Shown here: piece by piece, positions 1-7,819 of the stretch
Layout: each line of letters begins with the position of its first letter
How positions within the stretch are numbered: the stretch's first letter is position 1
Origin: Fimenecus sp964557975
Lineage (GTDB): Bacteria > Bacillota > Clostridia > Oscillospirales > Acutalibacteraceae
DNA length: 64,000 nt
NCBI GenBank assembly: GCA_964557975.1
Contig: CAZLCG010000004.1
Coordinates: 27,563-91,562 of the forward strand
Direction of reading: 5' to 3'
Program-made: the position numbers and the translations under genes
Notes under the pieces: model-generated
Told to the model about the DNA's origin: nothing
The model's input: the letters and a program-made list of their open reading frames with translations, nothing else
Databases searched by the model: none

Positions 1-2
1 AC

Positions 3-314
3 GAGGCGTACAAAGACTATCCGGAGATTATGCGCTCTAAAGGGCTTAATGGGTTTTCGGCAGAGGGGCAGGCTAATCCCTCGGGCGGTAATGCGGCGTT
101 TACTCCCCGTATGACGGTAGCGCTCGATAACACACCGCTTTACGTTTCGGCTACGGCAAAGACGCCCGCCGCAAGGAAATCGGGGACTTATTATATCTAT
201 GACGGAAAAGAAATTAACGGCAGATACCGTATCACCTCCTCGCCGCAGAAGGCTCTTAAAACGCCGATAGGGGAAAATGTTACGGGCTTTGTGAATAAAA
301 ACGATATAATCTGA
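3..314 (+). CDS. C-terminal part of a phage-type lysin (cell-wall-binding SH3-like domain), 5' truncated
   Basis: The frame is open to the window edge, so only the last 103 residues are present. The visible end contains a stretch resembling the SH3-like wall-binding tails of clostridial phage endolysins: GTYYIYDGKEINGRYRIT near the middle and a closing ENVTGFVNKNDI, comparable to the Y-G-W-V-D-x-x-D-I ending of such domains. No catalytic domain is visible, so amidase, CHAP or muramidase activity cannot be told apart. The holin gene follows after 56 bp, which supports a lysis function. A non-phage wall hydrolase is the alternative. The domain call rests on remembered motif similarity only. Confidence 0.55.
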   Translation, partial: EAYKDYPEIMRSKGLNGFSAEGQANPSGGNAAFTPRMTVALDNTPLYVSATAKTPAARKSGTYYIYDGKEINGRYRITSSPQKALKTPIGENVTGFVNKNDII

Positions 315-370
315 GCGCGGACGTCCCTCGCCTCTAAGGCGGCGGATTCCGACTGAAAAAGGAGCAAAGT

Positions 371-619
371 ATGGAAATATTAAACTATATTATGGATAAC
401 GCCTTGGTACTCGTTCCGGTGCTTTATATAATAGGAATGATTATCAAGCACACCGAAAAAATACCCGACAAGTATATTCCGCTTATTTTACTGCTTTTCG
501 GAATAGCGGGCGCGCTTGCAATAAGGGGCTTGAGCGCGGATTCGGTCGTTCAGGGAGTGCTTGTAACAGGGGTTGCGGTTTACGGCAATCAGGTTGTAAA
601 GCAGCTGAGTGAAAAATAA
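371..619 (+). CDS. Phage holin family protein
   Basis: An 82-residue protein with a hydrophobic segment at about residues 8-25, a short charged turn (KHTEKIPDKYIP), a second hydrophobic segment at about 35-50 and a third weaker one at about 58-72, ending in a short charged tail. The size and the EKIPDKYIPLILL motif match the small holins of Firmicutes phages (Phage_holin_5_2 type). Holins open the cytoplasmic membrane so that lysin reaches the wall. A good ribosome site (AAAGGAG) lies 7 bases before ATG. With the partial lysin upstream it forms the last visible part of a lysis cassette; no tail, integrase or other phage gene is in the window. Confidence 0.75.
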   Translation: MEILNYIMDNALVLVPVLYIIGMIIKHTEKIPDKYIPLILLLFGIAGALAIRGLSADSVVQGVLVTGVAVYGNQVVKQLSEK

Positions 620-625
620 TTGACT

Positions 626-657
626 GCAGGCGGTCTTTCGTAAGATAGGCCGCCTGC
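626..657 (+). terminator. Hairpin after the holin, possible weak terminator
   Basis: A 10-bp stem (GCAGGCGGTC with GGCCGCCTGC, one G-U pair) and a 12-base loop begin 7 bases after the holin stop codon. No proper T-run follows (TAATATTTACTTT), so termination efficiency is uncertain. It separates the phage genes from the polysaccharide operon promoter. Confidence 0.45.
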
Positions 658-702
658 TAATATTTACTTTAAGGGGCAATATTACTTTTTAATGCGGTTG
701 TG

Positions 703-731
703 TTGACTTTTATCAGATAAAAATATATAAT
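703..731 (+). promoter_or_regulatory. Sigma-A-type promoter of the polysaccharide operon
   Basis: TTGACT at 703-708, a 17-base spacer and TATAAT at 726-731. It lies 43 bases before the first gene of the locus and is the only near-consensus promoter I found between here and 31472, so it may drive most of the locus. A 7-codon reading frame (750-773) fits between the start site and the first gene. Confidence 0.8.
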
Positions 732-773
732 TAAACACAATGAGTTACTATGCGAAAGAGAGCTGAAAGGTAA

Positions 774-1457
774 GTGGAAGAAACGGAAATTCTCCGATAT
801 GAAGCCCTTGACGAAAGCAAAATAACCGCTTACAAGGGTATTTACAACAAATACATAAAGCGTGCTTTGGATTTCATTTTTGCGCTTATCTTTTTTATTA
901 TTCTTATTCCTTTTTATTTAATCATTTCTGTTGCCGTTATAATTGATTCGGGGCTTCCCGTTCTTTACAGGGCTGAACGCGGCGGCTACAAGGGGAAGAA
1001 TTTTAAAATTTGCAAATTCCGCTCAATGGTAAATAATGCGGACAAAATCGGCGGCTGTACTACGGCGCTTAACGACCCGAGGATAACGCGCATAGGCTCT
1101 GTTTTGAGAAAAACCAAGCTCGACGAAACTCCGCAGCTTATCAATATTTTAAAAGGCGAAATGAGCTTTGTGGGTCCGCGTCCCGAAATAGTAAAATATG
1201 TTGAAGCGTTCGAGGGCAATGAAAAGCTTATCTTGCAGGTAAGACCCGGCATTACCGATTACAGCTCTGTTAAATTTATAAATCTTGATGAGATTGTCGG
1301 CGCTGAAAATGCAGACGAGGTTTTTGAAGCCAAGGTGCTCAAGCAGAAAAACAACCTGAGAATAAAATATGTCAGCGAGATTTCATTCGTAACCGATTTA
1401 AAAATTTTCTTTTTAACTGTTTGGAACGTTATTAAAAAAATACTCAAAATAAAATAA
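774..1457 (+). CDS. Initiating sugar-phosphate transferase (polyprenyl-phosphate glycosylphosphotransferase)
   Basis: This enzyme transfers a sugar phosphate from a nucleotide sugar to undecaprenyl phosphate at the membrane and so starts repeat-unit assembly. The 227-residue protein has one hydrophobic segment at about residues 33-58, then the cytosolic catalytic core: KFRSM at 81-85, the Asp-Glu pair of LDETPQL at 117-118, and FVGPRPE at 132-138, followed by PGITDYSS. It lacks the N-terminal multi-membrane domain of WcaJ-type enzymes and so is a short PglC/WbaP-core form. The start is GTG, because an in-frame stop (771-773) directly precedes it; the ribosome site (GAAAGG) is only 3 bases away. 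First gene of the locus. The sugar (HexNAc or diNAcBac-like) is not decided by the sequence. Confidence 0.9.
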   Translation: MEETEILRYEALDESKITAYKGIYNKYIKRALDFIFALIFFIILIPFYLIISVAVIIDSGLPVLYRAERGGYKGKNFKICKFRSMVNNADKIGGCTTALNDPRITRIGSVLRKTKLDETPQLINILKGEMSFVGPRPEIVKYVEAFEGNEKLILQVRPGITDYSSVKFINLDEIVGAENADEVFEAKVLKQKNNLRIKYVSEISFVTDLKIFFLTVWNVIKKILKIK

Positions 1458-1469
1458 GAGGGGAAAATT

Positions 1470-2411
1470 TTGGAGTACATAAATCTTAAAAATTCCGATT
1501 TAAAGGTTTCGCGGCTCTGTATGGGCGGCTGTCCCATGGGCGGCTACGGCTGGGGGAACGTTCGGGAAAACGAGCTTATCGAAGCGGTGAATACAGCTAT
1601 TGATAACGGCGTTAATTTCTTTGACACGGCTGAAACATACGGCCTCGGGCAGTCTGAAATTACACTCGGCAAGGCGCTCGGAAAAAGAAGAAGGTCGGTT
1701 GTTATCTGCGACAAATTCGGCGTTCACGCAAAAAAAGGCGAACCGACTTTTTACGATAACAGCCGCGAGTACATCATTTCGGCGTGCGAGGGTTCTTTGA
1801 AAAGGCTCGGGACGGATTATATCGACATATATACAATTCATTACCGTGACGGAAAAACCTCTCTTGCCGAGGTGTGCGATACTCTTGAGGAGCTTAAAAA
1901 GCAGGGCAAGATAAGATATTTCGGGCTGTCAAACATAAGCGACGGGGATAAGAGAGAGCTTGCGGGGCTTCGGGGCAAATTTGCTGCTTTTCAGGACGAG
2001 TACAGTCTTGCCTGCCGAAAAAATGAAAACGATATGTTTGATTTGGCGGAAAATTACGCCCTTACCCCTATGACATGGGGCAGTCTCGGTCAGGGAATAC
2101 TGACGGGCAAGTATAATCTTGATAATGTGAATTTCGGTTCGGACGACAGACGTTCAAGAGATATTTATGTTAATTTCCACGGCGAAAAGCTTAAAAAGAA
2201 TTTGGAAATTGTTGAACTGATGAGGGAGATTGCCGCGGAACATTCAAAGAGCGTTTCATCTGTTGCAATAAGATTTATTCTCGATTATATACCCGAATCA
2301 GTAGTGCTTGCGGGTATAAAAAGACCCGCTCAGCTTCTTTCAAATATAGAAGCCTTTGATTGGAAATTGTCAGAAAAGCAAATTGAGGAGCTAAAGAAAA
2401 TATCGGAATAA
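1470..2411 (+). CDS. Aldo/keto reductase family oxidoreductase
   Basis: A 313-residue TIM-barrel NADPH-dependent carbonyl reductase. The tetrad is visible: Asp52 and Tyr57 in NFFDTAETYG, Lys82 in ICDKFG, and His124 in YTIHYRD. The cofactor-binding part near the C-terminus (VVLAGIKRPAQLLSNIEA) is typical. The start codon is TTG, with AGAGGGG 7 bases upstream. The gene lies 12 bp after the sugar-phosphate transferase and before an acyltransferase and a split transketolase, so it may reduce a sugar intermediate or carbonyl made in this locus; the substrate is unknown. Confidence 0.85.
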   Translation: MEYINLKNSDLKVSRLCMGGCPMGGYGWGNVRENELIEAVNTAIDNGVNFFDTAETYGLGQSEITLGKALGKRRRSVVICDKFGVHAKKGEPTFYDNSREYIISACEGSLKRLGTDYIDIYTIHYRDGKTSLAEVCDTLEELKKQGKIRYFGLSNISDGDKRELAGLRGKFAAFQDEYSLACRKNENDMFDLAENYALTPMTWGSLGQGILTGKYNLDNVNFGSDDRRSRDIYVNFHGEKLKKNLEIVELMREIAAEHSKSVSSVAIRFILDYIPESVVLAGIKRPAQLLSNIEAFDWKLSEKQIEELKKISE

Positions 2412-2422
2412 GAGAGTTGTGT

Positions 2423-3487
2423 ATGATTACCGAAGGAAAGATTGTAAAAAAAGATACTCTTCATTTTATAAATATCTCATATGTTATAGGTACTGTGCTT
2501 GTTGTGTTCGGGCATTCATTTCCGACAGAAATGGAAATGATATCTCCTTTAATGTATGAATTAAGAGGCTTCTTATATGAATTTCATATGCCTTTATTCT
2601 TCTTTATTTCAGGCTTTTTAATGCAATATACAGAAACCGTTTCAAAAAAAGGCTTCGGTAAATATATTAAAGACAGAGCGGTTCAGCTTATAATCCCTTA
2701 TTTGTTTTTAACGTTGCTGTTTTATTTGCCGAAGAATTATCTTATGGGCGATGAAATCAGCCTGAACGCATTTGTTAATAACCTTATTAGTCCGAGATAC
2801 AACATTTTGGGGCATTTATGGTATCTGCCTGTCTTGTTCTTAATCAGTGTAATTTTCAGCGTATTAAGCTTTATTCGCTTAAAGCCGGGTTCATTCTCAA
2901 AGAAAGCGTTAACAGCAACTAAAATAATAATTGCTGTTATTACTTTAGCTTTAACTCTTTCGGAAATCCGGCTTGACCTGTTTGGAATTTCCGACATTTT
3001 CAAGTTTTCAATTTATTTCTATTTCGGTATTTTGCTTGTTAAGCCTATAATTGAGAATAAAAACAAATTTAAGAAACCTTATTTTTTAGTCACGGAAGTT
3101 GTTCTCAGCGTTTTGTTTTATTGCTTAAGAAGAACCGTATTTATTGATAATATATTTCTTTACAGGGCATTAACAGTTGTAACTGCGTTTTTAATGATTT
3201 TCTTTATATTCGGCATATCAATGGCTTTGGAATTCTCAAAGCTCGGTAAGATAGAAAAGTTAAGCGCATATTCATTTACGGTTTATCTTTACAGTTGGCC
3301 TGTTCAGACTGTTGTGCTTTATTTGGGAATCAATGTATTAAAGCTTCCTAATTACATTGTCTGTCCGTGTATGTTTGTTTTGGGCTTGACAGTGCCGATG
3401 GTTATTTCATTGGTTTATTCAAAGATAAAGTTTATAAATAATAAGTTGTTTGATATTTTTTTAGGAATAAAGGTGAAGATAAAATGA
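2423..3487 (+). CDS. Acyltransferase 3 family membrane protein
   Basis: A 354-residue protein with about ten hydrophobic segments. The N-terminal VLVVFGHSF carries the conserved His of acyltransferase-3 proteins (OafA/WecH type), which usually O-acetylate sugars of surface polymers using acetyl-CoA. ATG at 2423 is preferred over TTG at 2417 because the AAGAGAG ribosome site ends right at 2416. The coding sequence is visibly richer in A+T (many TTA, AAT, TTT codons) than the flanking reductase and transketolase genes, which fits separate acquisition. It overlaps the next gene by 4 bp. Confidence 0.85.
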   Translation: MITEGKIVKKDTLHFINISYVIGTVLVVFGHSFPTEMEMISPLMYELRGFLYEFHMPLFFFISGFLMQYTETVSKKGFGKYIKDRAVQLIIPYLFLTLLFYLPKNYLMGDEISLNAFVNNLISPRYNILGHLWYLPVLFLISVIFSVLSFIRLKPGSFSKKALTATKIIIAVITLALTLSEIRLDLFGISDIFKFSIYFYFGILLVKPIIENKNKFKKPYFLVTEVVLSVLFYCLRRTVFIDNIFLYRALTVVTAFLMIFFIFGISMALEFSKLGKIEKLSAYSFTVYLYSWPVQTVVLYLGINVLKLPNYIVCPCMFVLGLTVPMVISLVYSKIKFINNKLFDIFLGIKVKIK

Positions 3488-4467
3488 CCAGCGAACAGTT
3501 GGCATGGAAAATCAGGCGCCATGGCATTGAAATGACGCACCTGTCGGGGGGCAGCCATATCGGCGCAATACTCTCGGTGGCGGATATAATTGCCGTTTTA
3601 TATACGGACGTAATGAAATTTAATCCGAAAGAGCCCGAATGGGACGGGCGCGATCGGTTTATTTTGAGCAAAGGACATGCCGGAGCGGCGATTTACGCCG
3701 CTTTGGCGGAAAACGGATTTTTCCCCGTTGAAGAGCTTAAGACCCATTATCAGAACGGAAGCAGGCTTTCGGGGCATGTTTCCCATCACCTGCCGGGCGT
3801 TGATTTGTCAACAGGCTCGCTCGGTCATGGGCTTTCTGTCGGCGTGGGTATGGCTTACGCGATTAAAAAGAATAATAAAGATAATTTCGTTTATGTCGTT
3901 ATGGGCGACGGCGAGTGCAACGAAGGCTCAGTATGGGAGGCGGCTCAGTTCGCAAATCACAATAAGCTAAATAATTTAGTCGCGGTCATTGATTACAACC
4001 ATATGCAGTCAATGGATTTTTGCGACAATACGCTCGAGGTCGTTGATATGAGCGGCAAGTGGCGCGCTTTCGGCTGGAATGTTATTGAAATTAACGGCAA
4101 CGACCAAAGCGAGCTTAAAGATGCGTTTAAAAAGGCGAAGCTGTCAGCCGACAAGCCCACGGTTATAGTTGCAAACACGGTTAAGGGCTTCGGCGTGAGT
4201 TTTATGGAAAACGATATACTCTGGCATTACAGGTTTCCTCATAACGGTTGGGAATATGACTGCGCGGTAAACGAGCTTCACGAAAAAATGCCCGAGGGCG
4301 TTACCGACATATATACTCCTAACGGAGTGGAAAATCCCGTTCTTCCGGACGAAAACGCCGATATTTTTAACGACCACACCACCACGTTTTCGTGGAAGCC
4401 CGTATTTCCGAAAAGGGAGAGGGTTTCCGTTAATTTAAGGGAATCGGCTCACGGAGGTAACAAATAA
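3484..4467 (+). CDS. Transketolase, N-terminal (thiamine-diphosphate-binding) subunit
   Basis: The 327-residue protein matches the first half of transketolase. It has SKGHAG (62-67, catalytic His), the GSLGHGLSVGVG loop near 111-122, and the ThDP/Mg motif starting GDGECNEGS at 141-149 and ending around Asp170-Asn172. With the adjacent C-terminal subunit it would transfer a two-carbon ketol unit between sugar phosphates in the cytosol. Split transketolases are common in Clostridia and Archaea. Position inside a polysaccharide operon, with 4-bp overlap upstream and 1-bp overlap downstream, suggests a dedicated role in making an unusual sugar, but a general pentose-phosphate role is possible. 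Confidence 0.9.
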   Translation: MTSEQLAWKIRRHGIEMTHLSGGSHIGAILSVADIIAVLYTDVMKFNPKEPEWDGRDRFILSKGHAGAAIYAALAENGFFPVEELKTHYQNGSRLSGHVSHHLPGVDLSTGSLGHGLSVGVGMAYAIKKNNKDNFVYVVMGDGECNEGSVWEAAQFANHNKLNNLVAVIDYNHMQSMDFCDNTLEVVDMSGKWRAFGWNVIEINGNDQSELKDAFKKAKLSADKPTVIVANTVKGFGVSFMENDILWHYRFPHNGWEYDCAVNELHEKMPEGVTDIYTPNGVENPVLPDENADIFNDHTTTFSWKPVFPKRERVSVNLRESAHGGNK

Positions 4468-5390
4468 TGCGTGATACTTTTGTAAGAACGCTTATTGAAG
4501 AAGCAAAAAAGAACAAAAAAATAGAATTGGTCACGGGCGATTTGGGCTTCGGTGTACTAAAGCCGTTCTTTGAACAGCTTCCCGACCAATTCACAAACGC
4601 GGGAATTGCAGAGCAGAATATGACGTCGCTTGCGGCAGGTATGGCTTTGGAGGGTAAAACGGTTTTTACATATTCCATAGGTAATTTTCCGACGCTTCGC
4701 TGCCTTGAACAGATAAGAAACGACTGCGCGTATCATGACGCCGATGTTAAAATCGTTTGTGTGGGCGGCGGATTCGTTTACGGCTCTTTGGGAATGAGCC
4801 ATCAGGCTACAGAGGATATCGCCGTTATGCGTGCATTACCGAATGTCGTTGTTATGTGCCCCGGTGATCTGGTCGAGGCGGAGGAAGCAACCAAGGCTGT
4901 TGCCGCTTATAAAGGCACATGCTATCTGCGCTTAGGCAGGGGCGGCGAAAAAAGAATACACGACAGAATAAATAATTTTAAAATCGGCAAGGCAATTAAA
5001 ATAAAGGATGGCGAAACGGTTGCAATCTTTTCAACGGGCGCAATTTTTGACGAGGTTGTCGAAGCGTGCGAAATACTTGAAAGGCAGGGCGTAAATCCGG
5101 CGGTTTGCACTTTTCCGACCGTAAAGCCTATTGACGCTGAGCTTATAAAGGAATACGCAGAAAAATTTGATTTAATCGTTACCGTTGAGGAACATAATCT
5201 TTCGGGCGGCTTCGGCAGTGCCGTTGCCGAGGTTACGGCTGAGATGAAGCATAAAAGCGCGAGGCTTATGAGAATCGCGATTAACGACCGGTACTGCGCG
5301 GAGGTCGGCAATCAGAAATATCTGCGTAAAGTCTGCGGAATAAGCGCGGAAGATATTGCAAAAAGGGTAAGTGATGCTTTAGATGAGTAA
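4467..5390 (+). CDS. Transketolase, C-terminal (pyrimidine-binding) subunit
   Basis: A 307-residue partner of the preceding subunit. It starts with the pyrimidine-binding domain, containing GIAEQNM (the Glu that activates the thiamine ring) and the TYSIGNFPTLR segment, followed by a C-terminal regulatory-type domain from about residue 180 (ETVAIFSTGAI, VEEHNLSGGFGSAVAE). Its start codon shares one base with the previous stop, and it overlaps the next glycosyltransferase by 8 bp, so all are translated from one message. Related 1-deoxyxylulose-5-phosphate synthase or pyruvate dehydrogenase E1 subunits are less likely because of the split at the transketolase boundary. Confidence 0.9.
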   Translation: MRDTFVRTLIEEAKKNKKIELVTGDLGFGVLKPFFEQLPDQFTNAGIAEQNMTSLAAGMALEGKTVFTYSIGNFPTLRCLEQIRNDCAYHDADVKIVCVGGGFVYGSLGMSHQATEDIAVMRALPNVVVMCPGDLVEAEEATKAVAAYKGTCYLRLGRGGEKRIHDRINNFKIGKAIKIKDGETVAIFSTGAIFDEVVEACEILERQGVNPAVCTFPTVKPIDAELIKEYAEKFDLIVTVEEHNLSGGFGSAVAEVTAEMKHKSARLMRIAINDRYCAEVGNQKYLRKVCGISAEDIAKRVSDALDE

Positions 5391-6510
5391 GGTTCTTATT
5401 CTTTCAAACGATTTTTTAACAATACATAATTTCAGAACGGAGCTTTTAAAAGCTCTTATAAAAAACGGGCACAAGGTCTTTTTGTCCCTGCCGCAGGACG
5501 AAAGAAATTCCGCGTTTACGGATATGGGCTGTGAGGTCATAGACACGCCGATTTCCCGTTTCGGAAAGAACCCGTTGGAGGATTTGAAAACTCAATCGTT
5601 TTATAAAAGTACTATAAAGAAAATAAAGCCCGATTATGTATTTACATACACCGCAAAGCCCAATATTTACGGCGCGGTCGCGGCTAAAAGCTGCGGCGTC
5701 CGCTGCGCGTGTAACGTAACGGGGCTCGGCGCAAATTTCCAAAGCGAAAACATTGTTAAAAAAATAATGCTTGTGCTTCAGAAATACGCTTATAAAAAGG
5801 CTGACGTCGTTTTTTTCCAAAATATTGAAAATCTCAACTATTTTAAAGAAAAGGGCGTCGTCGGCGATAATGCAAGGCTTTTACCCGGTTCGGGCGTTAA
5901 TCTTGAGCAGAATAAATACGAGGAATGTTATGAAACCGACGGAAAAGTAAAGTTTGTAACTGTCGCAAGAATAAGGCGGGACAAGGGCTACGACGAGCTT
6001 TTTGAAGCAATTAAAAAGGCGCGCGGCGACGGGCTTAACGCGGAGTTTCACATTCTCGGCTGGTATGAAGACGATAATTATAAACAGATTACCGAGCAGA
6101 TGCAAAAGGATTTCGGCGTTATAGTTCACGGCGCTGTACCTCACGAAAAGGTACACGACACGATAAAGGAGTTTCAGTTCCTTATACACCCGTCGTACCA
6201 CGAGGGAATGTCAAACGTAATTCTTGAAGCGGCGGCGGCAGGAATCGTTTGCCTTGCAAGCAATATAAGCGGCTGTAAAGAGGCGATCGAGGACGGCAAA
6301 ACGGGCTTCCTGTTTGAGGTAAAGGACAGCAACTCTTTATACGGCGCAATAAAAAAAGCCGTAAGCCTTTCCGAAGAAGAAAGAAAAAGCATGGGTATTG
6401 CCGCACGCGAAAAAATGCTGAATGAGTTTGACCGCAATATAATTGTTAACGCTTATTTAAATTTATTAGATAAAAAGACAGAAGGAGAAAAAGAATATGT
6501 CACTGTATGA
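5383..6510 (+). CDS. Glycosyltransferase family 4 protein
   Basis: A 375-residue GT-B-fold transferase. The N-terminal half has the start VLILSNDFLTIHNFRTELLKAL and a TAKPNIYGAVAAKSCGV segment typical of transferases similar to PglA/TuaC; the C-terminal half carries the donor-binding motif with two Glu residues, HEGMSNVILEAAAAG. No membrane span is obvious, so it should act on lipid-linked sugar at the inner membrane face. It overlaps the transketolase gene by 8 bp and the dehydrogenase by 14 bp. Donor and acceptor cannot be told from sequence. Confidence 0.88.
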   Translation: MSKVLILSNDFLTIHNFRTELLKALIKNGHKVFLSLPQDERNSAFTDMGCEVIDTPISRFGKNPLEDLKTQSFYKSTIKKIKPDYVFTYTAKPNIYGAVAAKSCGVRCACNVTGLGANFQSENIVKKIMLVLQKYAYKKADVVFFQNIENLNYFKEKGVVGDNARLLPGSGVNLEQNKYEECYETDGKVKFVTVARIRRDKGYDELFEAIKKARGDGLNAEFHILGWYEDDNYKQITEQMQKDFGVIVHGAVPHEKVHDTIKEFQFLIHPSYHEGMSNVILEAAAAGIVCLASNISGCKEAIEDGKTGFLFEVKDSNSLYGAIKKAVSLSEEERKSMGIAAREKMLNEFDRNIIVNAYLNLLDKKTEGEKEYVTV

Positions 6511-7816
6511 TGAAATTGTTGCAGGAAAAGAAAAAATCGCTCTTGTCGGCTTAGGCTATGTCGGAATGCCGATTGCCGTTGCCTTTTCAAAAAAGGTCAG
6601 CGTTGTAGGCTTCGACCTTAACGCGAAAAAAATCGAGCTTTATAAGAACGGTATAGATCCGACGAACGAGGTGGGCAGCGACGCAATTAAAAGCTGTACG
6701 GTTGATTTTACTGCGGATGAGAGCAAGCTGAAAACCGCCAAGTTCTTTATAGTCGCCGTCCCCACTCCCGTAAACGACGACCATACGCCCGACCTCACGC
6801 CTGTAGAGGGCGCAAGCGAAATCGTCGGCAGAAATCTTACAAAGGGTTCGATTATCGTTTACGAAAGCACGGTTTATCCCGGCGTCACCGAGGACATCTG
6901 CGTACCCATTCTTGAAAGGGAATCGGGTCTTAAATGCGGCGTTGACTTTAAGGTCGGATATTCGCCCGAAAGAATCAACCCAGGCGATAAGGTGCATCGC
7001 CTTGAAACTATAAAAAAGATTGTCAGCGGTATGGACGAAGAAACGCTTGATGTTGTCGCCAAGGTATATGAGCTTGTTGTTGAGGCGGGCGTTCACAGGG
7101 CTTCATCCATCAAGGTTGCCGAAGCGGCTAAGGTTATTGAAAACAGCCAGAGAGATATAAATATCGCCTTTATGAACGAGCTTTCGATTATATTCAATAA
7201 AATGGGTATTGACACAAAATCCGTCCTTGAAGCGGCGGGTACAAAGTGGAATTTCCTTAAATTCTACCCCGGTCTTGTAGGCGGTCACTGCATAGGCGTT
7301 GACCCGTATTATCTGACCTATAAGGCTGAGGAGCTTGGCTATCACAGCCAGATCATCCTGTCGGGCAGACGTATTAACGACGATATGGGCAAGTATGTTG
7401 CCGAAAATGTTGTAAAGAACCTTATTAAAGCCGATGTTTCCATTAAGAACGCTAAGGTTGCAATTCTCGGCTTTACGTTTAAAGAGAATTGCCCCGATAC
7501 GAGAAACACAAAAATTATTGATATAGTTAACGAACTTAAAGAATACGGCATAGTTCCCGTTATTGCCGACCCGACAGCCGACAGCGACGAGGCAAAGAGA
7601 CTTTACGGCGTTGAGTTCGTAAGCGTTGAGAGCATAAAGGATATGGACGCTGTGGTTCTTGCGGTTGCTCACGAGGCGTTTAAATCATATACGCAGGCTG
7701 ATTTTGATAAGATGTTTAAAGCGGGCGATAACGATAAAAAGGTTCTTGTGGATATTAAGGGCTTGCTTGACAGAGAAGAATACGAAAAAGCAAATTACAA
7801 TTATTGGAGATTATAA
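6497..7816 (+). CDS. UDP-N-acetylhexosamine 6-dehydrogenase (TviB/WbpA-like nucleotide sugar dehydrogenase)
   Basis: Oxidises the C6 hydroxyl of a UDP-sugar to the uronic acid using two NAD. The 439-residue protein shows the Rossmann motif GLGYVGMP (18-25), the SPERINPG segment (156-163), Lys207, NSQRD at 216-220, and the catalytic Cys265 in VGGHCIGVDPYYL, then the C-terminal substrate domain (FTFKENCPDTRNTK). The SPERINPGD and NSQRDINIAFMNE forms are those of the UDP-GlcNAc/UDP-GalNAc branch (TviB, WbpO) rather than UDP-glucose dehydrogenase. The epimerase that follows completes a UDP-GalNAcA-type route. Strictly, substrate assignment is inference. Confidence 0.88.
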   Translation: MSLYDEIVAGKEKIALVGLGYVGMPIAVAFSKKVSVVGFDLNAKKIELYKNGIDPTNEVGSDAIKSCTVDFTADESKLKTAKFFIVAVPTPVNDDHTPDLTPVEGASEIVGRNLTKGSIIVYESTVYPGVTEDICVPILERESGLKCGVDFKVGYSPERINPGDKVHRLETIKKIVSGMDEETLDVVAKVYELVVEAGVHRASSIKVAEAAKVIENSQRDINIAFMNELSIIFNKMGIDTKSVLEAAGTKWNFLKFYPGLVGGHCIGVDPYYLTYKAEELGYHSQIILSGRRINDDMGKYVAENVVKNLIKADVSIKNAKVAILGFTFKENCPDTRNTKIIDIVNELKEYGIVPVIADPTADSDEAKRLYGVEFVSVESIKDMDAVVLAVAHEAFKSYTQADFDKMFKAGDNDKKVLVDIKGLLDREEYEKANYNYWRL

Positions 7817-7819
7817 TCT

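Noticed and set aside
7103..7672. 189-codon minus-strand frame opposite the nucleotide-sugar dehydrogenase
   Set aside because: Antisense to conserved catalytic residues of the dehydrogenase; no ribosome site and no recognised domain.
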